From Haloarcula limicola (GTDB lineage: Archaea; Halobacteriota; Halobacteria; Halobacteriales; Haloarculaceae), in NCBI RefSeq assembly GCF_010119205.1, contig NZ_WRXM01000001.1:124001-188000 (forward strand): a stretch of DNA of 64,000 nt. Reading direction: 5' to 3'. Of this stretch, positions 34,823 to 43,849 are shown piece after piece (positions within the stretch are counted from its first letter, which is position 1; every line of letters begins with the position of its first letter). Position numbers and translations under genes: made by a program. The notes under the pieces were generated by a model. The model was given only the letters and a program-made list of their open reading frames with translations, was not told the DNA's origin and did not search any database.

Positions 34823-35971
34823 ATGAACACGTTCGAGCGGGTCGTCGACGACTACGGGGCCGGCCGCCTCTGGGTCGCCTCCTTGGTCGCCATCGTCGCC
34901 GTCGCCTGGGGCGCGGTACTCGCGGCGCGAGAGGCCGTCTGGGACCGCTTCCTCTGGCACTACTTCTGGGGACCGGTGTACGCCGACGCGAAGGCCGCCG
35001 GCTGTGCGGTCATGACCGACAGCGGCCCGGAACCGCTGTACGAGGGCTGTCAGGCGGCCGTCCAGAGCGGGCGCGTCGTCGCCGAACCGGGGTACACTAT
35101 CGTCTCCGAGATCGGCTACATGCTGATCCTGGTGTACATGCTCGTCGGCGTCTACTTCCTGCTGGAGCGACTCGACATCGCGGAGGACCCGAAGCTCTAC
35201 TTCGCGTTCGTCCCGTTCATGCTGCTCGGCGGGGCGCTCCGGGTCGTTGAGGACGGGACCGACCGAGCGATAGAGGCCGGGGTCTCGCCGCTGGTCGAGT
35301 ACCCGCTGAGCTCGCTCATCATCAGTCCCATCATCTACGGTACCGTCTTTCTCATGACGCTGCTGACCCTCGTCGCCTGCGTCCTCCTCGACAGGCGCGG
35401 TTACATCGGGAGCTACTACCGCGCGACGGCCGGGGTCGGGACGGCGCTCGTCCTCGGGACGCTCGTCTACCTCTACGGCGTCGCGGCGACGACGGACTAC
35501 TCGACGCTGTACCCCTCGGTGTTGATCTCGACGGTCGGAATCGCCTCGCTTCTCGCTTACGGCCTCTACAAGGCGTTCGACGCGTACGCGCCGGAAGTCA
35601 ACGACGGCACCGGTTACATCGGGCTGTTCGTCATCTGGGGCCACGCCATCGACGGCGTCGCCAACGTCATCCTCGCCGACTGGCTGAACGCGCTGAACGT
35701 CCCGCTCGAATACTACCCCAAGCACCCGGCCAACGCCTTCATCATCTCGGTGACCGAGGCGCTCCAGCCGGCGGGACTCACGGCCGCCATCGGCACCTCG
35801 TGGCCGTTCCTGATCGTCAAGCTCGTCGTCGCGTCGCTGGTCGTCTGGCTGTTCAACGAGGAGTTCATCGACGAGAGCCCGCGCTACGCGTTGCTGTTGC
35901 TCGTCGCCGTCACCGCCGTCGGTCTCGGACCCGGCACGCGCGATATGCTCCGGGCCACGTTCGCCATCTAA
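34823..35971 (+). CDS. DUF63 family multi-pass membrane protein
   Basis: A 382-residue archaeal membrane protein with about nine hydrophobic helices. The region around FHYFWGP (here [12 protein letters not shown]) and the second half [26 protein letters not shown] fit the family. The function is unknown. Its stop (35969-35971) overlaps the stop of the small convergent zinc-finger gene by 2 nt. Confidence 0.9.
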   Translation: MNTFERVVDDYGAGRLWVASLVAIVAVAWGAVLAAREAVWDRFLWHYFWGPVYADAKAAGCAVMTDSGPEPLYEGCQAAVQSGRVVAEPGYTIVSEIGYMLILVYMLVGVYFLLERLDIAEDPKLYFAFVPFMLLGGALRVVEDGTDRAIEAGVSPLVEYPLSSLIISPIIYGTVFLMTLLTLVACVLLDRRGYIGSYYRATAGVGTALVLGTLVYLYGVAATTDYSTLYPSVLISTVGIASLLAYGLYKAFDAYAPEVNDGTGYIGLFVIWGHAIDGVANVILADWLNALNVPLEYYPKHPANAFIISVTEALQPAGLTAAIGTSWPFLIVKLVVASLVVWLFNEEFIDESPRYALLLLVAVTAVGLGPGTRDMLRATFAI

Positions 35972-36120
35972 ATCTGTCGCAGCGCCGACTCGGGGTAGTG
36001 CCGTCCGCCGCAGTTCTGACACTCCGCGACCACCAGCGCCGACCCGTCCGCCGTCGTCACTTCGGCGCGGACGAGGCTGTCTCCACACTCGCTACACGGG
36101 AGGTCGTACTCGGATACCAT
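35968..36120 (-). CDS. 50-residue CxxC zinc-finger protein
   Basis: The minus-strand frame from the ATG at 36118-36120 encodes 50 residues with two zinc-type pairs, CSEC (residues 9-12) and CQNC (residues 34-37), then [13 protein letters not shown]. The composition is haloarchaeal-acidic and the two pairs are correctly spaced for a zinc finger. Such very short CPxCG-type proteins are frequent in haloarchaea and often missed by annotation. It is convergent with DUF63, sharing stop-codon bases. Confidence 0.72.
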   Translation of the reverse strand: MVSEYDLPCSECGDSLVRAEVTTADGSALVVAECQNCGGRHYPESALRQI

Positions 36121-36335
36121 GTGTTAGTTGCTGAGCCGTCGGTATCGGCTCTCCGTGTCAATTGACATCACCCAACACTATAACGATTCGGGCGGGAATC
36201 CCACCGCTGGGAGCCGTAGCGGCGTATCCTCGCTCGTCCTCGAATCGCACGACGTGGGCGAGATTCTCGCCTGCTGGTGCAGGCAGGCTACTGATTGCCG
36301 AATCGGCGCTGAAACCGACAGCGGGAACCCCGATT

Positions 36336-37505
36336 ATGACTATCGATGCGACGGTCTACAGAGGACCGCACGAGATGGAAGTCGAGGAGATAGAAGAGCC
36401 CGAGCTGGAGGGGCCCAACGACGCGATTCTGGACATCACGACGACCGCGATCTGCGGCTCGGACCTCCACATGTACGAGGGGCGAACCACGATCGACGAG
36501 GGCCGCGCGTTCGGTCACGAGATCATGGGGATCATCGAGGAAGTCGGCGACGGCGTCGAGAGCCTCGAACCCGGCGACCGGGTCGTCCTGCCGTTCAACA
36601 TCGCCTGCGGCTACTGTCGCAACTGCGTGGACAACTACACCGCCTTCTGTCTGAACGCCGACTCAGAGACCCCCGGCGGCGTCTACGGCTACGCGATGAT
36701 GGGACCCTATCAGGGCGGACAGGCCGAGAAGGTCCGGGTCCCTCACGCCGACTTCAACGCGCTGAAACTCCCCGACGGCGACGAACACGAGGACGACTTC
36801 GTCATGCTCGCCGACGTGTTCCCGACCGGGTGGCACGGCACGGAGCTCGCCGACCTCGAAGCCGGCGAGTCTGTGGTCGTCTACGGCGGCGGTCCCGTCG
36901 GACTGATGGCGGCCTACAGCGCGAAGCTCAAGGGCGCATCGGACATCTACCTCGTGGACAGGGTCGAGAGCCGCCTCGAACTCGCCGAGGAGCACTGCGA
37001 CGCGACGACGGTCAACTTCGAGGAGGAAGACCCGACGGAGGTCATCCCCGAGCAGCACGGCGGCAAGGTCGACAAGGGCGTCGACGCGGTCGGCTATCAG
37101 GCCATCGACGGCGGCCGGCACAGCCACGGCGACGGCGCGTACGACAAGTCCCGCGAGGACCCCTCGCAGGTCATCAACGACCTCATCGGGACCGTCCGCG
37201 CGACGGGGAAGGTCGGCATCGTCGGCGTCTACTTCTCGTCGGACCCGAACCCGCCCGAGCACGTCGACGAACCGGGCGAACTGCGCGTCGACTTCGGCAA
37301 GCTCTTCGAGAGCGGACTGCGGATCGGCACCGGCCAGTGCGACGTCAAGCGGTACGACCGACGGCTGCGCGACATGATCATCGAGGGCCGCGCGGAACCG
37401 AGCTTCATCGTCTCCCACCGCGTGGGGCTCGACGAAGCCCCCGAGATGTACGAGCGGTTCGACGAGCGCGAAGAGGGCGTGACGAAAGTCCTCTTGAAGC
37501 CCTGA
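36336..37505 (+). CDS. Zinc-dependent alcohol / formaldehyde dehydrogenase (MDR family)
   Basis: A 389-residue medium-chain dehydrogenase. The catalytic Zn site uses Cys40 (CGSD) and His61-Glu62 (GHE). The structural Zn uses Cys91, Cys94, Cys97 and Cys105. The NAD-binding GGGPVG lies near residue 187. The insertion around VDAVGYQAIDGG and the later VGIVGVYFSSDPNP resemble glutathione-independent formaldehyde dehydrogenases, so formaldehyde or a small aldehyde/alcohol is a likely substrate. I chose the ATG at 36336 because the preceding 58 codons are non-acidic and lie in the promoter region. Confidence 0.9.
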   Translation: MTIDATVYRGPHEMEVEEIEEPELEGPNDAILDITTTAICGSDLHMYEGRTTIDEGRAFGHEIMGIIEEVGDGVESLEPGDRVVLPFNIACGYCRNCVDNYTAFCLNADSETPGGVYGYAMMGPYQGGQAEKVRVPHADFNALKLPDGDEHEDDFVMLADVFPTGWHGTELADLEAGESVVVYGGGPVGLMAAYSAKLKGASDIYLVDRVESRLELAEEHCDATTVNFEEEDPTEVIPEQHGGKVDKGVDAVGYQAIDGGRHSHGDGAYDKSREDPSQVINDLIGTVRATGKVGIVGVYFSSDPNPPEHVDEPGELRVDFGKLFESGLRIGTGQCDVKRYDRRLRDMIIEGRAEPSFIVSHRVGLDEAPEMYERFDEREEGVTKVLLKP

Positions 37506-37530
37506 GAACGCCAGAATCGCCCGCCCCAGA

Positions 37531-39243
37531 TCAGGGGAACGGGTGGTGCGCCCGGTCGAGGCGCGGTTCGAACCCGAGGTCGGCCGGCACGCGCTCCGCC
37601 CGGTCGCCGAAGTAGGCGTCGTCGAAGAAGAGCGGCTGGGCCGTCGGGCAGAACACGCGCACCGCCTCGAACCCCATCCCGTCGAGGTCCCGCGTCGTGA
37701 GCCGCGTCGCGTAGGGCGTCAGGCCCGCGTCGGTCGCGCGCTCGACGAGCGCGTCCAGTTCCGCCTCGCCCTCGGGCGGGGCGTCGGGACCGATGCTCGA
37801 CAGCGGGACAGCCGTCTCCGCCTCGACCAGCGACGCCGCGTCCTCGGGTCGGTCGGCGTACTGTCCGATAGCACCGTCCTCCTCGCGCGCCTTTTCTTCG
37901 CCCATCCCCCGCAGTTCCATCCAGTTCTGCAGCGCCTCTTCGAGCGCGCCGACGGCGGCCGACTCGGCGTCGAGCGACGCCGACGTGCCCAGCGCGAACC
38001 TCGGCCACGCCTCCCGACGCACGGCGACGGTCACGACCGGCACGTCGACGTCCTGCGTGAGCGAGAGCGCCGTCACGGAGAGGTCCTCCGAGCGAGCGCG
38101 GCGGCGGAGCGTGTCGAAGGCCTCGCTGTCCTCGACGACGGCTTCCAGCGGGTCGTACGTCGAGTACCACGCGAGCATCGCCGCGTCGCGCTCGATCACC
38201 TCGTAGAGCCCCGAGAGCAGCGCCTCGGTCTCCGAACTCCCGAGTCCGAGCCCGGTCGTCGTCGCCGGCCGGACCGTCCGCGAGGGCGGCGGGTAGACGG
38301 CGACTTCGGCGGGCGCGGCGACTTCCTCGCCGGTAGCGAGGGCCTCGGCGGGCACCCACGGCAGTTCGCCGTCGGCCGCCCACCCCCCGCCGCCGGGCGC
38401 GACGAACGACGCCGGGTCCAGCGCCCCCTCGATACGCTCCGCGGTTCCCTTCGCCATCGCCGCTTCGCGGTAGGTGCCGGCGGCGTAGCGCTCGTAGCCC
38501 TCGCCCAGCGCCTTCATGAACGCGGCGTCCCAGTCGACGGCGACGCCCGCGGCCTGCTGGGGCGCGGTCGCGTCGCTGAACCCCGACGTGTCGGTGAGCG
38601 ACGCGAGGTAGTACGGCGCGGGGAACGACTCGCCCTCCCCGACGTCTCGGACGACGCCCACCCGCCGGTCGAGTCCGGCCTCGGCCCGTTCGAGCGCCTC
38701 CCGCTCGTGGGCTGGACTCCCCGACCGTCGCAGCCGCCACCGCGAGGAGTCGTCGCAGCGACACCCCGGAACCGGGAGGAACTGCCGTTCGGTGTGGGGT
38801 AGTTCGACGACGGTGCCGGCCAGCGCGCCATCGCCCGCGAGCGCCCGCTCGATGCGCCGCCCGGCGACCGCGCCCGCGAACCGCTGGGTGCCGGTCGACG
38901 GCGCTTCGGCGGGCGCTTGTCCCTGATCGACGTTTGCCCGGACTCGCTGTCGGAGACAGTCGTAACAGCCGGTCTGCGGGCCGAACCCGCTGACCGCCGC
39001 GTCGACCGCCGGCACGCCGCCGATACCGCCGAGTTCGACGGCGACCCACGCTCTCCCCGTCTCGATAGCCCGGTCGTTCGCCGACTGGAAGGTGTCCGCG
39101 GTGACCGGGCCGACGACGACGGTGAGGTCGGCGGCGGCTTCGAACGGTCCCTCGCTCCGCGCGACGGTCGCGTCCGCGTCCTCGACCGCGGCGACGAGCG
39201 ACTCGGCGGCCGGTCCGCTCCCGACGACTTCGACAGTGGTCAT
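37531..39243 (-). CDS. YcaO-domain cyclodehydratase-type protein with N-terminal zinc-binding domain
   Basis: A 570-residue protein. An N-terminal Rossmann-like half (about 1-165, start VEVVGSGPAAESL) carries four cysteines, Cys93-Cys96 and Cys161-Cys163, that match the zinc clamp of E1-like TOMM cyclodehydratase partners. A C-terminal YcaO domain (about 200-570) has ATP-site-type elements such as ALGEGYERYA and LYEVIERDAAMLAWY. YcaO enzymes use ATP to activate peptide amide bonds to make azolines, thioamides or amidines. No precursor peptide, dehydrogenase or leader-binding gene is nearby, so the substrate is unknown. It is the distal gene of a probable tbsP-ycaO transcript (31 nt apart). 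Confidence 0.85.
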   Translation of the reverse strand: MTTVEVVGSGPAAESLVAAVEDADATVARSEGPFEAAADLTVVVGPVTADTFQSANDRAIETGRAWVAVELGGIGGVPAVDAAVSGFGPQTGCYDCLRQRVRANVDQGQAPAEAPSTGTQRFAGAVAGRRIERALAGDGALAGTVVELPHTERQFLPVPGCRCDDSSRWRLRRSGSPAHEREALERAEAGLDRRVGVVRDVGEGESFPAPYYLASLTDTSGFSDATAPQQAAGVAVDWDAAFMKALGEGYERYAAGTYREAAMAKGTAERIEGALDPASFVAPGGGGWAADGELPWVPAEALATGEEVAAPAEVAVYPPPSRTVRPATTTGLGLGSSETEALLSGLYEVIERDAAMLAWYSTYDPLEAVVEDSEAFDTLRRRARSEDLSVTALSLTQDVDVPVVTVAVRREAWPRFALGTSASLDAESAAVGALEEALQNWMELRGMGEEKAREEDGAIGQYADRPEDAASLVEAETAVPLSSIGPDAPPEGEAELDALVERATDAGLTPYATRLTTRDLDGMGFEAVRVFCPTAQPLFFDDAYFGDRAERVPADLGFEPRLDRAHHPFP

Positions 39244-39274
39244 GCCCGTGACGAGACGGAGGGGAAAGAAAAAC

Positions 39275-40093
39275 CTAGGCGGCCAGCAGGCTCTGTGCGA
39301 CCGTCGCCAGCTCGTCGGCGTCGGCGTCTTCGAGTCGCTCGTCGCCGAGCATCAGGCGCAGTCGGGGACGGCCCACGTCGATGGGGACCTTCTCGGTGTC
39401 GATGAGGCCCATGTCTTCGAGTTTCGTCTTCGTGCGGGAGAACGTCGCCTTGCTCGCCAGGCCGACGTCCTCGCCCCACTTGCTGATGTCGTACAGCAGT
39501 TCGCCGTTGCGGGCGGCCACCAGCAGGCTGATGGTGACCTCGTCGAGGCCGTCGCCGTCGCCGCGTGCGGTGGCGAGCGAGCCCAGAACCGCGTCGAAGT
39601 CCTCGGCGGCCGCCTCGCCGATATCCTCCTCCAGCGTCGTGCGGACACGCGAGATGGCCGGGGTTCGCAGCGAGTACTCCTCGGCATCCTCCCAGGCCGT
39701 CTCGTAGTAGTCGTAGGCGTTCCCGACGAAGTCGTCGTCGTCGGTGCCCAGCCCGCCGACGGCGTCGCCGATCGCCACGAGCGCGTAGACGTTCTCCGGC
39801 GTCACCGCGACGGAGTGAGCCGGCACGTCTTCGAGTATCCGCATCGAGAGGGTGTCCGCCTCGATGAGGTCCGCGGCCGTACTGGCGACGAGGAAGTCGT
39901 CCATGACGTCTTTCAGCACGCGCTCGTCGGCGAGGAGCCGGACCGGCGAGGGGTCGCCCTGCTCGTCCAGGGTCGAGACGAGCGCCGACACGGCGTCTCT
40001 GTCCGGGTTGACCACGTACACCGTCTCCTCGGCCTCCTCGAACACCGCCGACAGCATCGAACCGATGTCGTCTTGGAGTAGGGTTGCACTCAT
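39275..40093 (-). CDS. tbsP: TbsP-like transcriptional regulator
   Basis: A 272-residue protein with an N-terminal helical region and ligand-type alpha/beta domain (VYVVNPDRDAVSALVSTLDEQG, HSVAVTPENVYALVAIGD), then a winged helix near the C-terminus (LLYDISKWGEDVGLASKATFSRTKTKLEDMGLIDTEKVP). The sequence matches TbsP, a haloarchaeal regulator reported to work with TrmB on sugar metabolism. The ATG at 40093 is preferred because the preceding in-frame codons are not family-like. It sits between a CHAT-domain gene and the YcaO gene, all on the minus strand. Confidence 0.8.
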   Translation of the reverse strand: MSATLLQDDIGSMLSAVFEEAEETVYVVNPDRDAVSALVSTLDEQGDPSPVRLLADERVLKDVMDDFLVASTAADLIEADTLSMRILEDVPAHSVAVTPENVYALVAIGDAVGGLGTDDDDFVGNAYDYYETAWEDAEEYSLRTPAISRVRTTLEEDIGEAAAEDFDAVLGSLATARGDGDGLDEVTISLLVAARNGELLYDISKWGEDVGLASKATFSRTKTKLEDMGLIDTEKVPIDVGRPRLRLMLGDERLEDADADELATVAQSLLAA

Positions 40094-40286
40094 TCTCCTA
40101 GCGGGTGTATTGTGCCTTGAACCATTTAATTTCATCGGCCGTTTCGGGTTGATTTCTTGAACACATCACACAGACGCACCTTACCGATGGGTTAAATGTA
40201 TGTGGTACGCGAGCTACTGGAAATCGATATACGACTGCCGAGTAGGCGCACCCTACCTCGACAGTAGATTCGTATGAGGCGGGGAT
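40094..40286. promoter_or_regulatory. Promoter region of the tbsP-ycaO unit
   Basis: The 193 bases between the CHAT stop and the tbsP start contain several AT-rich stretches. The one at about 40123-40132 reads AAATTAAATG on the minus strand and lies about 33 nt before the tbsP start. No coding frame is evident. Confidence 0.4.
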
Positions 40287-42353
40287 TCAGACCGATTCGG
40301 CGAGCCGGGTCGCCAGGTCGCCCGACCAGTGGAAGTCGCCGTCGTAGACGACGGGGACCGAGACGGATTCGAGCGTCTCGACGAGCGTCGCGGCGTCCAC
40401 CGAGAGGGCGGTCCGCCTGCCGTTGAGCGCGGTCACGCTCCCGAACGGGAGGCGGTATCGCTCCCCGGCCCGCGGCGTCACGACTTCGCAGACGACGTCG
40501 TAACCCGCGTCGGTCTCCGTCAGCCAGACCACCGCGGGATTGGTCGGACTCGGCACGAGCGCGTGCGTCCCGTCGCCGACGACGGCGTAGTCCTTCCCCA
40601 TCACGATGCGTCGGCGGGCGAGTGAGAGCGCGCGGTGGATGCTGAATCCGTTGCTCAGCAGCCGTGCGAAGGCCGTCCCGACCATCGCCGCGTGACGGTC
40701 GAGGACGTCGGTGAACGTGACGGCCCCGGCGACCGCACCGCTCTCGACGAGGGCCAACCCCTCGTCGTAGGAGCCGCAGGCGTTCAGGAAGAAAGTCCGC
40801 GTCCGGACGTCCGAGAGGGTCTCCGCCGAGAGCGTCCCGTCTGGACAGCGAAGCCCGTCGCTCTCGCAGTGGCCGATGAAGTGGACGAAGTCGTTCCGGG
40901 ACTCGAAGACGTCCGCGAGTTCGGCCCTCGTCAGTCGCTCGGTGACGGTCACGTCCATCGGCAGATCCGCCGCCCGGTAGATGTCGGTCACCGCGCCGCG
41001 CTCGTCCGACATCGTCGAGTCGTTCAGCACGACCGACACCCGGAGGCGGTCGCCGCCCCGATCGCGGTAGCGATAGCGGTTCTCGTAGGCCGCGGTCGTC
41101 GGCTTGAAGGCGTCGACCGGCGTCCCCGGCGCCAGCCACGCACGGACGCGAGCCGAATCGCCGCTCGGTTCGACCCTCGCCGCCGTCGCGGGGGTCCCGC
41201 GCGTCGGATACGCGTCGGTGAGCGTCCGGTCGAGGAGGTCCCGTCGGTCGAGTTCAGCGCCATCGGGCAGATAGACGAGACTCAACTTGTCGAGCAGGAA
41301 CGGGAGGCACCGGGCCCGACCGAGCGAGGGGTCTACATGCGTCGAGAGATGCCACTCGGGGAGGCCATCCTGTATCGCGGCCGACGGGAACGAGAGGTAT
41401 CGCTCCAGTCGGCCCGCCGGCGAGAGCGCTCGCACCGCCTCGGGATCCAGCGAGCACGCCTCGACGAGGTCGGCGTTCCGTTCGGGGTCCACCCGCCGGA
41501 CCAGACAGTCGAGGTAGAACACCCGCCTGAGCATCGCGGCGGCCTCCGTCTGGAAGCCCGGGAGCGGTGAGAACTCGCGGTCGACGTCCGTCCCCGCCGC
41601 GGTCAACACGGGGCGGTCGCGGTCGCCGACAGTGACCGACGCGCCGAGGTAGAACGCGAGCGGCGCGGCGACGAAGACGGACTCGACCGTCTCGGGGAGG
41701 CGCAGTTCGATACCGGTCTCGGGGCGCTGTCGCGCGATTTCGTCGGGAATCGACGCGGTCTCGCCGGTCGTCAGGAGCGGCGGATGGTCGCGCTGTGCCG
41801 GATGGGACCGCGAGGGGGCCATCGCGTGGTGGGCGGCACTCAGACAGGAGAAGCCTTCGGCGAGTCCGGCGACCGTCTCGGGGACCTGTACCCGTTCGAG
41901 GCCGGTCGTCGCCTCGCTGAACCCCAACGTGATCGGGGTAGACTCCCACAGCGAGAGGACCGTCCCCTCGCGCGTCGGCCGCAGCGAGGCCGGCCCGTCG
42001 AACCGGACGTGGACCCGGACTCCGTCGGTCGCGAACGGGTCGTCTCGCTCGCCCGTCGCCCGTTCGACCGTCCCGGTGACGAGGAAGGCACCTTCGGGCA
42101 GTTCCGCGGCGCGCGAGAGGTGATACTGCGCGTTACACTCCAGTCCGGTCACCGTCACGTCCGTCCCCGGGAGGTGGAGCCGCCCGGTCTCGGCGCTGAA
42201 ACTCTCGTCGGTCGGACGCGGAATCGGCCACGTGGCAGACTCTCGCACCGAATCTAACTGTTCCCGTATCGCTTCCGGACAGAGAGACCCACCGTCGTCG
42301 GTCGCGAGGGAGTCCCCACCGTTCCTCGCATCCGCCGTCCCCCTTATTACCAT
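40287..42353 (-). CDS. CHAT-domain (caspase-like) protein
   Basis: A 688-residue protein with a C-terminal CHAT protease-like domain. The putative catalytic pair is His495 in HFIGHCES and Cys526 in LNACGSYDEG, the standard CHAT dyad arrangement, followed by the family GAVTFTDVLDRHAAMVGTAF region. The N-terminal 400 residues are mainly beta-rich and of no recognised family. CHAT proteins are often effectors cleaved or activated by partner sensors, but no TPR, gasdermin or toxin partner is adjacent. It is convergent with none and heads the minus-strand row CHAT-tbsP-ycaO, though a 193-bp gap suggests its own transcript. Confidence 0.8.
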   Translation of the reverse strand: MVIRGTADARNGGDSLATDDGGSLCPEAIREQLDSVRESATWPIPRPTDESFSAETGRLHLPGTDVTVTGLECNAQYHLSRAAELPEGAFLVTGTVERATGERDDPFATDGVRVHVRFDGPASLRPTREGTVLSLWESTPITLGFSEATTGLERVQVPETVAGLAEGFSCLSAAHHAMAPSRSHPAQRDHPPLLTTGETASIPDEIARQRPETGIELRLPETVESVFVAAPLAFYLGASVTVGDRDRPVLTAAGTDVDREFSPLPGFQTEAAAMLRRVFYLDCLVRRVDPERNADLVEACSLDPEAVRALSPAGRLERYLSFPSAAIQDGLPEWHLSTHVDPSLGRARCLPFLLDKLSLVYLPDGAELDRRDLLDRTLTDAYPTRGTPATAARVEPSGDSARVRAWLAPGTPVDAFKPTTAAYENRYRYRDRGGDRLRVSVVLNDSTMSDERGAVTDIYRAADLPMDVTVTERLTRAELADVFESRNDFVHFIGHCESDGLRCPDGTLSAETLSDVRTRTFFLNACGSYDEGLALVESGAVAGAVTFTDVLDRHAAMVGTAFARLLSNGFSIHRALSLARRRIVMGKDYAVVGDGTHALVPSPTNPAVVWLTETDAGYDVVCEVVTPRAGERYRLPFGSVTALNGRRTALSVDAATLVETLESVSVPVVYDGDFHWSGDLATRLAESV

Positions 42354-42518
42354 GTGACACGGGGTTTGCGCTAATACGTTATATGCGTGGCTATACGTTT
42401 GTTGATATAATTCCTCGTCTTACGATACGCTCGCCCGGTATCCCATTTTTCCTGTCACTCGGTCGCACGCCCTCGGCCAAAGGGTAGATTATTGGCGGAC
42501 GGGATTCGAGAGTGCGAT

Positions 42519-43766
42519 ATGACCTACGACACCGTCCGCGAGACGGACCCTGCGGTCGCCGACGCCCTCGAGGGCGAGCGCGCACGCCAGAACGACACAC
42601 TCGCGATGATCGCCAGCGAGAACCACGTCTCCGAGGCCGTCATGGAGGCCCAGAGTTCCGAACTCACCAACAAGTACGCCGAGGGCTACCCCGGCGAGCG
42701 CTACTACGGTGGTTGTGAGTACGCTGACGACGTCGAGGAACTCGCCATCGAACGCGCCCAGGAACTGTGGGGTGCGGACCACGTCAACGTCCAGCCCCAC
42801 TCGGGCTCGCAGGCCAACATGGGCGTCTATCTGGCCGTCCTCGACCCGGGCGACAAGATCCTCTCTCTGGACCTCACCCACGGCGGCCACCTCTCGCACG
42901 GCCACCCCGCGAACTTCGCCGGGCAGGTCTACGAAGTCGAACAGTACGAAGTGGACGCCGAAACCGGGTACATCGACTACGAGGGCCTCGCAGACCACGC
43001 CGAAGAGTTCGACCCCGACATCATCGTCTCGGGCTACTCGGCGTACCCCCGAGAGGTCGACTTCGAGCGGATTCAGGAAACCGCCGACGCCGCCGACGCC
43101 TACCACCTCGCGGACATCGCCCACATCACGGGCTTGGTCGCCGCAGGCGTCCACGAGTCGCCCGTCGGCGTCGCCGACTTCGTCACTGGCTCGACGCACA
43201 AGACCATCCGCGCGGGCCGGGGCGGCATCATCATGTGCGAGGAGGAGTACGCCGACGACGTCGACGCGGCGGTGTTCCCCGGTTCGCAGGGCGGCCCGCT
43301 GATGCACAACGTCGCGGGCAAAGCGGTCGGCTTCGGCGAGGCGCTCGACCCCGAGTTCGAGGCGTACGCCGAACAGACCGTCGCCAACGCGAAGGCGCTG
43401 GGCGACCGTCTCCAAGAGCACGGCCTGGACCTCGTCTCCGATGGCACGGACAACCACCTCGTCCTCGTCGATTTGCGACCCTCCCATCCCGACACGACCG
43501 GCAAGGCAGTCGAAGAAGCCCTCGAAGACGCGGGCATCGTCCTCAACGCGAACACGGTGCCGGGCGAGACCCGGTCGGCGTTCAACCCCTCGGGTATCCG
43601 CGCGGGGACGCCGGCGCTGACGACGCGGGGCTTCGACGAGGACGCCTGTCGCGAAGTGGCCGACCTCATCTACGACGTCGTCGACGCCCCCGGCGACGAG
43701 GACGTGGTCGCGAAGGTCGGCGACCGCGTCGACGAACTGACCGACGAGTACACGCTCTACGAGTAA
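42519..43766 (+). CDS. glyA: Serine hydroxymethyltransferase GlyA
   Basis: A 415-residue PLP enzyme that converts serine and tetrahydrofolate to glycine and methylene-tetrahydrofolate. The PLP-binding lysine is Lys228 in GSTHKTIRAG. Other family blocks are IASENHVSEAVMEAQ, YGGCEYADDVE, PHSGSQAN and GGHLSHGHPANF. The ATG at 42519 is preferred over an in-frame ATG nine codons earlier, since the family begins MTYDTVR. It is followed by folD, giving a one-carbon pair. Confidence 0.97.
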   Translation: MTYDTVRETDPAVADALEGERARQNDTLAMIASENHVSEAVMEAQSSELTNKYAEGYPGERYYGGCEYADDVEELAIERAQELWGADHVNVQPHSGSQANMGVYLAVLDPGDKILSLDLTHGGHLSHGHPANFAGQVYEVEQYEVDAETGYIDYEGLADHAEEFDPDIIVSGYSAYPREVDFERIQETADAADAYHLADIAHITGLVAAGVHESPVGVADFVTGSTHKTIRAGRGGIIMCEEEYADDVDAAVFPGSQGGPLMHNVAGKAVGFGEALDPEFEAYAEQTVANAKALGDRLQEHGLDLVSDGTDNHLVLVDLRPSHPDTTGKAVEEALEDAGIVLNANTVPGETRSAFNPSGIRAGTPALTTRGFDEDACREVADLIYDVVDAPGDEDVVAKVGDRVDELTDEYTLYE

Positions 43767-43849
43767 CCCTCGCACCGCTGGCCGGTGCGCTCGACGCTCC
43801 GACCGCGTCATAGTGACGCTTTTTGCCTCCGCGTGTCCCTCTCCACGTG

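Noticed and set aside
36288-36518. Minus-strand 76-residue frame over the dehydrogenase start
   Set aside because: It is antisense to a clearly conserved enzyme, and the plus-strand frame explains the codon pattern.
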